A DNA stretch of 64,000 nt, from assembly GCA_030066855.1 (NCBI GenBank), contig JASJAU010000012.1, positions 1 through 64,000 of the forward strand, read 5' to 3'. This DNA is from Paracoccaceae bacterium. Lineage in GTDB: Bacteria; Pseudomonadota; Alphaproteobacteria; Rhodobacterales; Rhodobacteraceae. Every line of letters starts with the position of its first letter. The stretch's first letter is position 1. The notes under the pieces are model-generated. The model ran no database searches and was not told the DNA's origin. It saw nothing but the letters and a program-made list of their open reading frames with translations. Position numbers and translations under genes: made by a program. This document shows positions 1-8,482 of this stretch, piece by piece.

Positions 1-1
1 T

Positions 2-607
2 GATACGCTTGCAGGCAGGATCGAAGCGCTTCCGCAGAACGGGAACCGTCTTCTGATTGGCATCGCCGGACCGCCCGGGTCGGGCAAGTCCACGCTCTCT
101 GAGGCCGTGGTCGCGGAACTTGTGGTCCGCGGACATGACGCGGTGAGGATGCCGATGGACGGTTTCCACCTCGACGACCGGTTGCTCGAGGCGCGCGGCC
201 TTCTTGCGCGCAAGGGTGCGCCAGAGACTTTCGACTTCGGCGGATTCCACGCCGCCCTTCAACGGGTGCGCGAGGAGCCGTCGGTTGTGCTCCCGGTCTT
301 CGACCGCACGCGGGAGATCGCCATCGCCGGGGCGGTGGAGATCCGCAACGAGACCCGGATCGTTGTGGTGGAGGGCAACTACCTTTGCCTCGACGAAGAC
401 CCCTGGCGCCGTCTAGCACCGCTTTGGGACCTTTCGGTCTTTCTCGACGTTCCTATCGGCGAGCTGAAGCAACGACTCGTCGCACGCTGGTTGACCCACG
501 GATTCGACGAAGAGGCTGCTGTTGCAAAAGCAAGCACGAACGATTTGCCGAACGCCGTTCGTACTAAAGAGGCGGTTGTCCTGGTCGATCTGGTTCTTTC
601 ATCTTGA
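2..607 (+). CDS. Nucleoside/nucleotide kinase-family protein (uridine kinase/pantothenate kinase fold), 5' end cut by the window
   Basis: The frame is open from the first bases and runs 201 codons to TGA, so the start lies outside the window. A clear Walker A loop, GPPGSGKST, sits about 25 codons in, followed by a DGFHLDD motif and a VVVEGNYL strand, the pattern of the P-loop kinase clade that includes uridine kinase, pantothenate kinase and the YggC/FrcK-like proteins found beside sugar transporters in alphaproteobacteria. It probably phosphorylates a small metabolite in the cytoplasm, but the substrate cannot be read from the sequence. No partner gene is visible because the upstream side is missing. 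A hairpin about 300 bases downstream could end its transcript. The fold is certain enough; the specific function is not. Confidence 0.8.
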   Translation, partial: DTLAGRIEALPQNGNRLLIGIAGPPGSGKSTLSEAVVAELVVRGHDAVRMPMDGFHLDDRLLEARGLLARKGAPETFDFGGFHAALQRVREEPSVVLPVFDRTREIAIAGAVEIRNETRIVVVEGNYLCLDEDPWRRLAPLWDLSVFLDVPIGELKQRLVARWLTHGFDEEAAVAKASTNDLPNAVRTKEAVVLVDLVLSS

Positions 608-911
608 GCCATGTGCCGGGGCAGCATTGGACGCATTCCGGAAGGCTCCTAAAGAGGCGTTATCAATCCCTGCATGCAGCGCTTGGAGGCTCGGTGCGCG
701 TTCTGAGAGGATGCGGGAGGGGGAGCGGCTCAGATGCGCGGCGCGCGTGCGTCGCACGGCCCCTACGGTCGGCCGTCAGGCGAGCTGCCCTATGAGACAA
801 AGGATGCGCGACGACGGGGAGCTTTTGCCCAAATCACGCTGCAAGCCGCGGGACGGCGCTTTCCAACAACCATGAAATCGTGAGTTGCGAGCCCCTGCGA
901 CCAACGCGCGC
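608..911. other. Gap of about 300 bases without a recognisable gene
   Basis: The stretch between the kinase stop and the hairpin at 912 holds only short overlapping open frames with no recognisable protein motif and no good ribosome binding site. I see no tRNA, no repeat and no clear promoter. It is followed directly by the terminator-like hairpin. Confidence 0.5.
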
Positions 912-944
912 GACGCCCGGAAGAGATTCCCGGGCGTCCTTTCT
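912..944 (+). terminator. Probable intrinsic terminator
   Basis: A perfect 9-bp stem (GACGCCCGG at 912-920 and CCGGGCGTC at 930-938) with a 9-base loop is followed by CTTTCT on the plus strand. It lies between the plus-strand kinase gene and the end of the minus-strand RTX gene, so it may separate these convergent transcripts. The T tract is short and exists only for plus-strand transcription. Confidence 0.6.
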
Positions 945-950
945 ATGGCC

Positions 951-3900
951 TCAGGCCGCGATCTCCATTTCTTCGACCTCCTCCTCGTCTTCCGGTTCGG
1001 ACTCGCCGGGCGCGGTTTGAGGGATGATGTCGGAAAGGAGGGTGTCGATGGCGTCGAGCCGCTCGTTGACGGTTTCTTCAGACGCGGGCGCGTCGTCTGA
1101 TCCGCCGAGACCGAAAATCGACAGTATGATTTCGATGAGCTTCGCAAAGATGTTGTCCGGTTCGGACGCTTCGGCCTCCGGCGCCTCTTCCGGCTCGGGT
1201 GGAGGGGGCGCCGGCTGTTCCGGCGCGGGCTCTTCCGACGCCTCCGGGGGAGAGGGCAGCTCGACCTCGCCGACCGGTTCGGGAGGCGTTTCGCTCATCG
1301 GGCTCTCGTCGGCCGGATCGGAGCCTTCCGGAGCTTCGAGCGCGGTTTCGGCGGGCGGGGGAACAGAGGACGGATCGCCGTAAAGGGCGCCAAGGCCGCG
1401 AATGTCGCCGCCGGTCTCCGACAGGAAGACCGCTTCCACATCGGTGATTGGACGATCGAGAAGAAGCAGGTTTTCGATCTCGCCGTCAAAATGCCATTGC
1501 AGGTTGTCGTCATCGCCCTTTCGAACACGGGTCGAGGCGCCGAGAACGAGGTCTTCGGCATTGCCCGACATCCCGTCGGGGAAGCCCGCGTCGCTGTCGA
1601 CAAGCTCGCCGTTCAGGTAGAGCGCGATCTCGTCGGCGTCGAAGGTGAAGGCGAGATGGTAGTCTTCTCCCTCTTCGATCCTCACCTTTGAATCATAGAG
1701 ATACTTCTCGCCATCCTCGCCTTGGTACCGCACTTTGAGCATCCCGTGCCCGGTGATGTAGGCGGTCAGGTGTCCGCCGTCCTTGAAACCCGAGTGGTCT
1801 TTGGAGAGAAGCGCCTGCGCCTGATCGTTGCCGGGGTTGTATGCCTTGAAGCGGAAGGCCCAGGTGCCTTCCGGCGCGGCCTGCAGCGCGTCATGGGGGA
1901 TCTCCAAAGGCGCGTCGGCGCCGCCGAAAGTCCCGCCCGCGTGGCTGAGCAGAACTCCGGGAGCCTCAAGATCGCCGGGCGTGGAGCGGGCCAACTCGAC
2001 AAGCCCTTCTTTGAGCCAGGAGTTGGATGAGAACGCCTCGGGATCCGATCCGATGGGATCGCCCGCGATATCGCGGCTGTCGTATCCAAGATGCGTCTCG
2101 CCATTGATCTCGGACCACTTGGTTTCGCCGTTCGGCGCGACGGCCTCCTGCATCTCGTCAATCGTGTCGACGATGCCGTAATGCGCGGCCGGGTTGGTCT
2201 CGATGTCCCCCTCCTCGACCCGGTCGCCGTGGACGACGATGTAGCCGAGCTGATCCTCGTCATGCGCGCCGCCGTTGCCTTGCTGTGAGTACACGCGAAT
2301 GATCGAAACGATATCGTCGTCGATTTCGTCGCCGTCCGTGTCGACGGTGGAGTATGATACGTCAACCTGCGTTGTATGGCCGATGACCGAAATCCGATCC
2401 TCGTCGGCATCGTAGTCAGCGATGACGTCGATCCCAATCGAGTCTACCCAATGGTCATGCATGCGGGCGTTCTCGCCAGCCACGCCGCGTCCGGACCAGT
2501 CAATCGTGCGGCCGTCATCCAATGTGTTCTCGACCAGGATGCCTTTTTTCCCGTTGATCAGAGTTTCGAAGAGGAAGTGATCCTCGCCCGCGCCGCCCAC
2601 CAGCACGTCATCGGCCACGAGCTCCTGATCGAGCCAATCGACGAGTTTCAGGTACTCGGGGTCAATCGAGGGATCGGGATACTCACGGGACGGATCGTCG
2701 AGGACGAGCTGCCCGATCCGCTGCTCGCCCGCGTCGGACCGGCTAAGAAGCACGTCGTTCCCCGCGCCGCCCTCCAGCAGGTCCGACCCGCGACCGCCGT
2801 CGAGCGTGTCGCGCCCGGTTCCGCCGATCAGATGGTCGTCGCCATAGCCGCCATGGATCTCGTCGTTCCCCGACCCGCCGTCCAGCGTGTCGTCTCCAGC
2901 GGCGCCCTTCAGGACATCCGCGCCGCCGTGGCCCAGAATGGTGTCGTCGGCCGCCAGCATCGGCATTGGACCCGACGGGTTGGTCAGCGCCGCGCCTGGA
3001 CCATTGGCGTGCAGTTCGGCGACCTCGGCTCCGCTCAGCGCATCGTCGGGAGTAAAACCGCCCCAAATGCCGAAGTCGGCGATGGCTCCCTCAAAGGGGT
3101 TGCGAAGGTCTTCAGCGTCGATTGCGAACTGCAGGGCGGTGTCGTTGAGCTCGGTCTTGTACTGGTCTGCGCCGAAGACCCAGGGCTCTTCGTTCTGCAT
3201 CAGATAGGCTTCAGTGAAGTTACCCGGCTTCGCGACGTCGCCGGATTTGACCGTCCATGCGCTATTGGGGACTGGATTTCCATCTGCGTAGACAGTTACG
3301 CCATCCTCGGTGAACGACACTGCGAGGTGCGTCCAATCGCCTTCCGAAAGAATGCCGCCAGACGTCTTCCACTCGTGGTTCGCGCCGCCGTCGCCTTCTG
3401 CCATCCGCAGGAACAAACCTCCGTCGTGGGTGTGGCCCAGCCGGAAATGGCCGCCGTCCTTTGCACCGGTGTGGTCCTTGGTGACGAACATTCCACAACC
3501 GTCCAGATCGTCCGGCCGGACCCACATGGCGATGGTGCCCTGCGTGATCGCCATCGAGCGATCGTGGGCGAGGAAGGCGAAATCGTCCTCGCCGTTGAAC
3601 TCAAGCGCGCCGGGGGAGCCTTCGTAGGGCCCTTCAACCCCGCCGTCCGTCCTCAAAAGCGCCTGGTTTTCGTAGAGGGTATAGGCCTTTATCGTTCCCG
3701 CTTGGTCGCGGAGATCCGCGTAGGCGCCGTCGTCGCCGTTGCTAAAACTCCAGAAGCCAAGCGCGCCGGGAAGCCCGTTGGGGGTGTCTTCAGGTTCCGG
3801 CGAGAGGGTGTCCGCGCCTCCGGTTCCTTCGATTAGCTCGCCCGGAACCTCTTCCACCGCGAGCTGATCGAACGGTGCGCGGGTGAGCTCGATCTCATCA

Positions 3901-5573
3901 AGGTCGTCCGCGCCCGACTGGAGCATGTCCTCATTGAAATTGGCGTTCTCAAAGGCGCCGGCGGGGTCGCCGGTCACGGGCCCCAGGTTCTCTGTCCCCG
4001 TGCCGTTGCCGGTCGCCTTGGTCGCCCCCGGTGTCGGCGTCCGGGTGTCGTAGCCCTTGTGTTCTACCCCTCCGACCTCGGTCATTTTCTCGTCGCCGTT
4101 CGGAAACAGCGCCTCTGCGACGTCGTCATAACCGTCGACGATCCCGTAGGTAACCATGTCGTCGGTTTGGATGTCGTCCTTTTCGACCAGATCGCCATGC
4201 ACGATGACCTGTCCGATCAGGTCCATGTCATGGGCGCCGCCGCCGCCATGTTGCTTGGAGATCACCGTAATGATGCTCTCCAGCGCTTCGTCGCCGATGA
4301 TGTCCTTGTGCTCGACATAGACATTCGCGGTGTGGCCGATGACCGCGATGCTGTCCTCTTCAGCGTTGTAGTCCGCGATGATATCGATTCCGGAGCTGTC
4401 GACCCAATGATCGTGAACCTCGTCATTCTCGCCGGCAACGCCCGCCCAATTGATCGAGCCGTCCGCTTTGACGTGCTCCTGGATGATGTCGAGCTTTGCG
4501 TTGATCTGGGGCGCGATCAGGAACGTGTCCCGCCCGGCGCCGCCGATTAGGACGTCATCGCCCACTAGCGGCTGGTCGGCATAGGCGGAGAGCTTCTGAA
4601 GCGCCGCGTCGACTTCCCCGTCCGGATCGCCCCGCGTCGGCATGTCGATGGCGTATTGTCCGATCTTTTGCTCGCCCGCGTCCGAGCGTGAGACCAGCAG
4701 GTCGTCTCCGTCGCCGCCATCGAGGATGTCGGAGCCGCGCCCGCCATCCAGCACATCGTCGCCGGCGCCGCCCGACAGGATGTCGTCGCCGTATCCGCCG
4801 GCGATCTGATCGTCGCCGCCAAGCCCGTCAATCACGTCGTCCGCTCCGAACCCGGAGACGACATCGCGATCCTCGCTCATTTCGGGCGCGATCTCGATCT
4901 CAAGGCTCTCCATGCCGAGGAAATGCGAGGGATGATATTCAGCTATTGGGACGAGCGGGATCTCGGGGTGGGGGAAAGCCACATCGTGCGTATCTGCGTA
5001 GAACGCGCTTTGATCGACTGGCAGACCGTCGATCTCGAGCGCCAGCGTCATCGATCCGCTGGCGTCGAAGTATAGAAGGTCAATCTCATAAAGGCCGCCT
5101 TCGAAATCCGCCACGCGGGTCGTGCCTTCCGTCGGGCGCACGCCTTCGAAGGACGAGAACTCGACTCCCCCGAGCTTGAGTTCGAAGCCGTCGTCCGAGA
5201 CTACCTTGATCTCGTGAACGCCCGGCGGAATGTAGAGAAATCCGTTCAGGGTGAGGGCCGACGGTCCCATCTCGAGGCCGCCGCCCGTTCCGATGATCGA
5301 GGCCGCGTCATCGCCCAGGAACTCGATGATCGTTGTGTCGCTATGCTTCGCGCCATAGGCGATCTCGCTGGCAGTGAAGGTGACGGCGGGATCGCCGGCC
5401 GCCGCCGCCGCCGCCATCTCGGTGTTCCAAATCTTGCCCTCGGGGACATAGACCGCGCCCGATAGTCCGGTCCCTACCGCCGGCACGCCGGTCATCGCGG
5501 AGGCGCTTAGCGTCGGAGAGAGGCCGCTTGGGGTGTCTGGGGACGAGGCGTCGAAATAGGCGGTAGTTGTCAT
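951..5573 (-). CDS. Giant secreted RTX-type calcium-binding protein with PA14-like and two LamG-like domains
   Basis: This 1540-residue acidic protein has no Sec signal peptide, as expected for type I secreted RTX proteins. In order I see a PA14-like domain (about 35-200), RTX nonapeptide repeats of the GGxGxDxLx type (about 245-300), a module ending in HDHWVDSSGID..IADY (about 335-410), a LamG/concanavalin-like domain (about 610-840), a second RTX block (about 875-945), a second copy of the HDHWVDS module (about 985-1160), a second LamG-like domain (about 1220-1395), a Pro/Glu-rich tail and a hydrophobic stretch near the C-terminus. The start at 5573 is chosen because AGGAGAGG lies just upstream; the frame is open further but lacks a site. 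Likely an extracellular adhesin or matrix protein that binds carbohydrate and calcium. No type I secretion genes adjoin it; the TolC gene at 11.7 kb is the only candidate outer-membrane partner in view. Confidence 0.85.
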   Translation of the reverse strand: MTTTAYFDASSPDTPSGLSPTLSASAMTGVPAVGTGLSGAVYVPEGKIWNTEMAAAAAAGDPAVTFTASEIAYGAKHSDTTIIEFLGDDAASIIGTGGGLEMGPSALTLNGFLYIPPGVHEIKVVSDDGFELKLGGVEFSSFEGVRPTEGTTRVADFEGGLYEIDLLYFDASGSMTLALEIDGLPVDQSAFYADTHDVAFPHPEIPLVPIAEYHPSHFLGMESLEIEIAPEMSEDRDVVSGFGADDVIDGLGGDDQIAGGYGDDILSGGAGDDVLDGGRGSDILDGGDGDDLLVSRSDAGEQKIGQYAIDMPTRGDPDGEVDAALQKLSAYADQPLVGDDVLIGGAGRDTFLIAPQINAKLDIIQEHVKADGSINWAGVAGENDEVHDHWVDSSGIDIIADYNAEEDSIAVIGHTANVYVEHKDIIGDEALESIITVISKQHGGGGAHDMDLIGQVIVHGDLVEKDDIQTDDMVTYGIVDGYDDVAEALFPNGDEKMTEVGGVEHKGYDTRTPTPGATKATGNGTGTENLGPVTGDPAGAFENANFNEDMLQSGADDLDEIELTRAPFDQLAVEEVPGELIEGTGGADTLSPEPEDTPNGLPGALGFWSFSNGDDGAYADLRDQAGTIKAYTLYENQALLRTDGGVEGPYEGSPGALEFNGEDDFAFLAHDRSMAITQGTIAMWVRPDDLDGCGMFVTKDHTGAKDGGHFRLGHTHDGGLFLRMAEGDGGANHEWKTSGGILSEGDWTHLAVSFTEDGVTVYADGNPVPNSAWTVKSGDVAKPGNFTEAYLMQNEEPWVFGADQYKTELNDTALQFAIDAEDLRNPFEGAIADFGIWGGFTPDDALSGAEVAELHANGPGAALTNPSGPMPMLAADDTILGHGGADVLKGAAGDDTLDGGSGNDEIHGGYGDDHLIGGTGRDTLDGGRGSDLLEGGAGNDVLLSRSDAGEQRIGQLVLDDPSREYPDPSIDPEYLKLVDWLDQELVADDVLVGGAGEDHFLFETLINGKKGILVENTLDDGRTIDWSGRGVAGENARMHDHWVDSIGIDVIADYDADEDRISVIGHTTQVDVSYSTVDTDGDEIDDDIVSIIRVYSQQGNGGAHDEDQLGYIVVHGDRVEEGDIETNPAAHYGIVDTIDEMQEAVAPNGETKWSEINGETHLGYDSRDIAGDPIGSDPEAFSSNSWLKEGLVELARSTPGDLEAPGVLLSHAGGTFGGADAPLEIPHDALQAAPEGTWAFRFKAYNPGNDQAQALLSKDHSGFKDGGHLTAYITGHGMLKVRYQGEDGEKYLYDSKVRIEEGEDYHLAFTFDADEIALYLNGELVDSDAGFPDGMSGNAEDLVLGASTRVRKGDDDNLQWHFDGEIENLLLLDRPITDVEAVFLSETGGDIRGLGALYGDPSSVPPPAETALEAPEGSDPADESPMSETPPEPVGEVELPSPPEASEEPAPEQPAPPPPEPEEAPEAEASEPDNIFAKLIEIILSIFGLGGSDDAPASEETVNERLDAIDTLLSDIIPQTAPGESEPEDEEEVEEMEIAA

Positions 5574-6136
5574 GGCAAACCTCTCCTGTTGACGCCCGCG
5601 ATGTGCTCGAGCGCCGTTGTTCTGGTGCGTTTCGGAGTTACTCGGAGAACCTGCAAACCGCGCGATGAGGCGATGGTCGGGCCGACGCCATTCGCTCGCG
5701 CAAAACTGGATTGTTGTCAGGATTCGGCTGAATTGTGGCGAGAACATGACTGGGATTGCGGCGGTGAGGAGAACGCTGCGGTTTGCCTGGATAGCGTGAG
5801 CGAAGCCTTGCCAGCCGTTCTCTAAAAGGCTGAAAAATCTCAGAAAATAGACTGTCCGGTATTCCGGTTATCTGTGTTGCGCGAAGCGAACCAATGGCCT
5901 CGCGCGAGTTGAAATACGGCGGAACAGAAACGACGGCGCCCTGAGAGCCCGGACTGTTCCCGTGCGCGAGACGGGTCGCGGCGGCGCGACGACCACGGTA
6001 TGCAACTTCAAGACGGCGAAACGAATCTATTCCGGGTCGTCTGGCACGGGAGAGCTGGCGTTTGCCTGGATCAATGCCGGGTCCGAGCGACTGTGCCAGT
6101 CTTCGGGAAATCGCTTCGGCCTGATGGGAAACGGAT
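5574..6136. other. Divergent intergenic region of 563 bases
   Basis: This gap separates the divergent RTX and DUF2267 genes and should hold promoters for both. The segment 5820-5880 is clearly more AT-rich than its surroundings and is the best place for them. I found no motif I can name and no convincing small gene; a 171-codon minus-strand frame here has no recognisable family features. Confidence 0.4.
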
Positions 6137-6562
6137 ATGAAGACAACCGGCATTTCGACCTTGGATCACGCGCCGCAGGTTGTGGCGGAGTGGCTGAACG
6201 AGCTTTGCGCCGATCTGGACTGGACCGAGAAGGGCAAGGCGTATCTTCTCTTACGCACGACGCTGCACACGGTGCGCGATGTGCTGTCTGTGGGGGAGGC
6301 GGCGGATCTCTCCGCCCAACTCCCCGTCCTTGTGCGCGGCATCTATTTCGACGGCTGGGTCCCCTCCCGGGTCCCGAGGGCGTGGCGGACGAAGGTCGAG
6401 TTCCTCGCCCATATAGACGAACAATTCACCAAGGCGCCGCTTGAGGACACCGAACGCGCCGTCGTCGCCGTCTTCGATCTGTTGCGCCGACACGTATCGA
6501 TGGGCGAGATCGAGCATGTGAGCCGAGCGATGCGCAAGCCCCTGCATGATCTTTGGTGGTGA
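6137..6562 (+). CDS. DUF2267 family protein
   Basis: The 141-residue product has the DUF2267 pattern: a first helical repeat with alternating Leu (about 20-50), then EAADLSAQLPVLVRGIYFDGW (about 54-74), where the LP.L.RG.YF.GW block is the family hallmark, and a second similar helical unit in the C-terminal half. No signal peptide or membrane segment is visible, so it is probably cytoplasmic. A GGGAA sequence precedes the ATG. The gene stands alone and ends two bases before the convergent permease gene. The biochemical role of DUF2267 proteins is not established, and I do not propose one. Confidence 0.8.
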   Translation: MKTTGISTLDHAPQVVAEWLNELCADLDWTEKGKAYLLLRTTLHTVRDVLSVGEAADLSAQLPVLVRGIYFDGWVPSRVPRAWRTKVEFLAHIDEQFTKAPLEDTERAVVAVFDLLRRHVSMGEIEHVSRAMRKPLHDLWW

Positions 6563-6564
6563 TC

Positions 6565-7776
6565 TTACTCGCGCCTGAGCGCCTCGATCGGGTCGAGCCG
6601 GGCGGCGCGGCGCGCCGGGAAGTAGCCGAAGATGATGCCGACCAGAGCGGAGAAGCCGAAGGCGATCAGAATGATCGAGATATCTGGCGAGAAGGGCACC
6701 GACAGCAGATTCGCCCCGAGAATGCCTAGGCCCAGACCGAGCAAAATGCCGATCAACCCGCCGATCAGTGACAGCACGATCGCTTCGACCAGAAACTGAA
6801 GGAGAACCTGCCGCGCCTGGGCGCCAATCGCCAGGCGCACCCCGATCTCACGTGTTCGCTCAGTCACTGAGACGAGCATGATGTTCATGATGCCGATGCC
6901 GCCCACCAGCAGGCTAACTGCAGCCACCGCCGACAAAAGGCCGGTAAGTATGTCGGTGATGCCTGAGAGCATTGTTGCGATCTGCTCCATATCGGTGACC
7001 GAGAAATCGTCCTCCTGACCAGGCGCGATCCGGCGAAGGTCCCTGAGCAGCAGCTCAAGCTCCTCCTTGGCCCGGCTGATTTCGATCTCCTCGGTGGCGG
7101 AGACATAGATCATTGAGATGTCGGTATTCCCCGCGATCCGTCGCTGAAAGGCGCGGACCGGCATGAGAACAAAATCGTCCTGATCGCTGCCGAAGGTGGA
7201 GGCGCCTTTGGACTTGAGCAACCCGATCACCTCACAGGACAGCGTCTTGATCCGGATGGTTTCTCCAAGCGGGATCGCATACCCGAAGAGCTTCTCGCGC
7301 ACGGTCTCGCCCAAGACGCAGACCGGGCGCCCGGATTTCAGCTCCTGCGCCGAGAAGATGCGACCCGCCTCGATCTCCCAATTCGCCGCTTCGATGTAGC
7401 GGTTGTCAGTGCCGACGATGTCCGTTCGCCAGTTCTCGTTCCCAAAGACCGCGCGGGCGCGTGAAAATCCAAGCGGCGCCGCAAGATCGACGAACCAGAG
7501 CTCGTCCTCGATCAGGTCCGCGTCGCGAAGCGCGAAGGCGGGGTCGGCGGTGCCCGTTGGCCCGCCTTGCATCGAATCCTTGCCCGGCACGACCATGAGG
7601 ACATTGGTGCCCAGTTTTTCCACATCCGCCGTCACCTGCTCGGTCGAGCCCTGACCGACCGTGATCATTGCGATGACCGAGGCCACGCCGATGACGATGC
7701 CGAGGACGGTCAGGAACGACCGGAAGGCGTTCCGGAAAATGGCCTGAAGGGCGAGGCGGAAAGTCTCCCACAGCAT
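6565..7776 (-). CDS. MacB-type ABC transporter permease
   Basis: The 403-residue protein starts with a short cytoplasmic segment and a membrane helix (about 18-40), has a large periplasmic domain with the MacB_PCD pattern (about 45-240), and ends with three membrane helices (about 275-300, 320-350, 365-390), the FtsX topology typical of MacB and LolC/E relatives. It lacks the ATPase half that is fused in Escherichia coli MacB; the ATPase is encoded separately just upstream, one base away. With the adaptor gene it forms a three-gene operon transcribed adaptor, ATPase, permease. MacB-type pumps export macrolides, lipopeptides or other large molecules; the cargo here is unknown. Confidence 0.9.
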   Translation of the reverse strand: MLWETFRLALQAIFRNAFRSFLTVLGIVIGVASVIAMITVGQGSTEQVTADVEKLGTNVLMVVPGKDSMQGGPTGTADPAFALRDADLIEDELWFVDLAAPLGFSRARAVFGNENWRTDIVGTDNRYIEAANWEIEAGRIFSAQELKSGRPVCVLGETVREKLFGYAIPLGETIRIKTLSCEVIGLLKSKGASTFGSDQDDFVLMPVRAFQRRIAGNTDISMIYVSATEEIEISRAKEELELLLRDLRRIAPGQEDDFSVTDMEQIATMLSGITDILTGLLSAVAAVSLLVGGIGIMNIMLVSVTERTREIGVRLAIGAQARQVLLQFLVEAIVLSLIGGLIGILLGLGLGILGANLLSVPFSPDISIILIAFGFSALVGIIFGYFPARRAARLDPIEALRRE

Positions 7777-7777
7777 G

Positions 7778-8482
7778 TCAGGCGGCCTTTCGGGTGGGCT
7801 CGTCGCGCTCGACGCGCCCGTCGACCATCCAGATCAGCCGGTCCGCGTATTGCGCCATGTCCGCCTCGTGGGTGACCATAATGATGGTCTGGCCCTCGAT
7901 GCGGTTGAGGTCCTGCAAGATTGCCATGATTTCATGCGACATTTTGCTATCGAGATTGCCGGTTGGCTCGTCCGCCAGAAGCATGGTGGGGCGTCCGACA
8001 AGGGCGCGGGCGATGGCGACGCGCTGCTGCTGGCCGCCGGACAGCTCGCTTGGGTCGTGGCCGGCGCGGTCGGCCAGACCGACTTTCTCAAGCGCGGCGA
8101 TCGCCGCCTTGTGCCGCTCGGCCCGCGCCATGCCCTTGTAGATCAGCGGCAGCTCGACATTGTGGAGCGCTGAGGTGCGGGCGAGCAGGTTGTAGCCCTG
8201 AAAGACGAATCCGAGGTAGTGGCGGCGCAGAAGCGCGCGCTGGTCCTGATCGAGGCTGGCGACTTCGACTCCGCTGAAGCGGTAGTTCCCGGATGTGGGA
8301 GAATCGAGGCAGCCGATGACATTCATCGCGGTGGACTTTCCCGAACCGCTCGGCCCCATCATTGCGACGAACTCGCCTCTGTCGATCCGGAATGTGATGC
8401 CGTCGAGCGCCCGGACCGCGATCTCGCCCTCGCCATAGACGCGGGTTATTTCCTTGAGGTCGATCAGCGGGCCTTCAGCCAT
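7778..8482 (-). CDS. MacB/LolD-type ABC transporter ATP-binding protein
   Basis: The 234-residue ATPase has Walker A GPSGSGKST (43-51), signature LSGGQ (147-151) and Walker B LLADEP followed by TGNLD (about 168-178), the signature wording of the MacB/LolD/FtsE class. Its first eight bases overlap the end of the adaptor gene in the form ATGGCTGA, showing translational coupling. It would power the FtsX-type permease encoded downstream. Confidence in class is high; cargo cannot be assigned. Confidence 0.93.
   Translation of the reverse strand: MAEGPLIDLKEITRVYGEGEIAVRALDGITFRIDRGEFVAMMGPSGSGKSTAMNVIGCLDSPTSGNYRFSGVEVASLDQDQRALLRRHYLGFVFQGYNLLARTSALHNVELPLIYKGMARAERHKAAIAALEKVGLADRAGHDPSELSGGQQQRVAIARALVGRPTMLLADEPTGNLDSKMSHEIMAILQDLNRIEGQTIIMVTHEADMAQYADRLIWMVDGRVERDEPTRKAA

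Noticed and set aside
2376-3836. Long plus-strand frame (486 codons) inside the RTX gene
   Set aside because: Antisense shadow in high-GC repeat-rich DNA; no ribosome site and no recognisable domain.
5638-6153. 171-codon minus-strand frame in the gap upstream of the RTX gene
   Set aside because: Low-complexity Arg/Ser composition, no ribosome site, overlaps the start of the DUF2267 gene.
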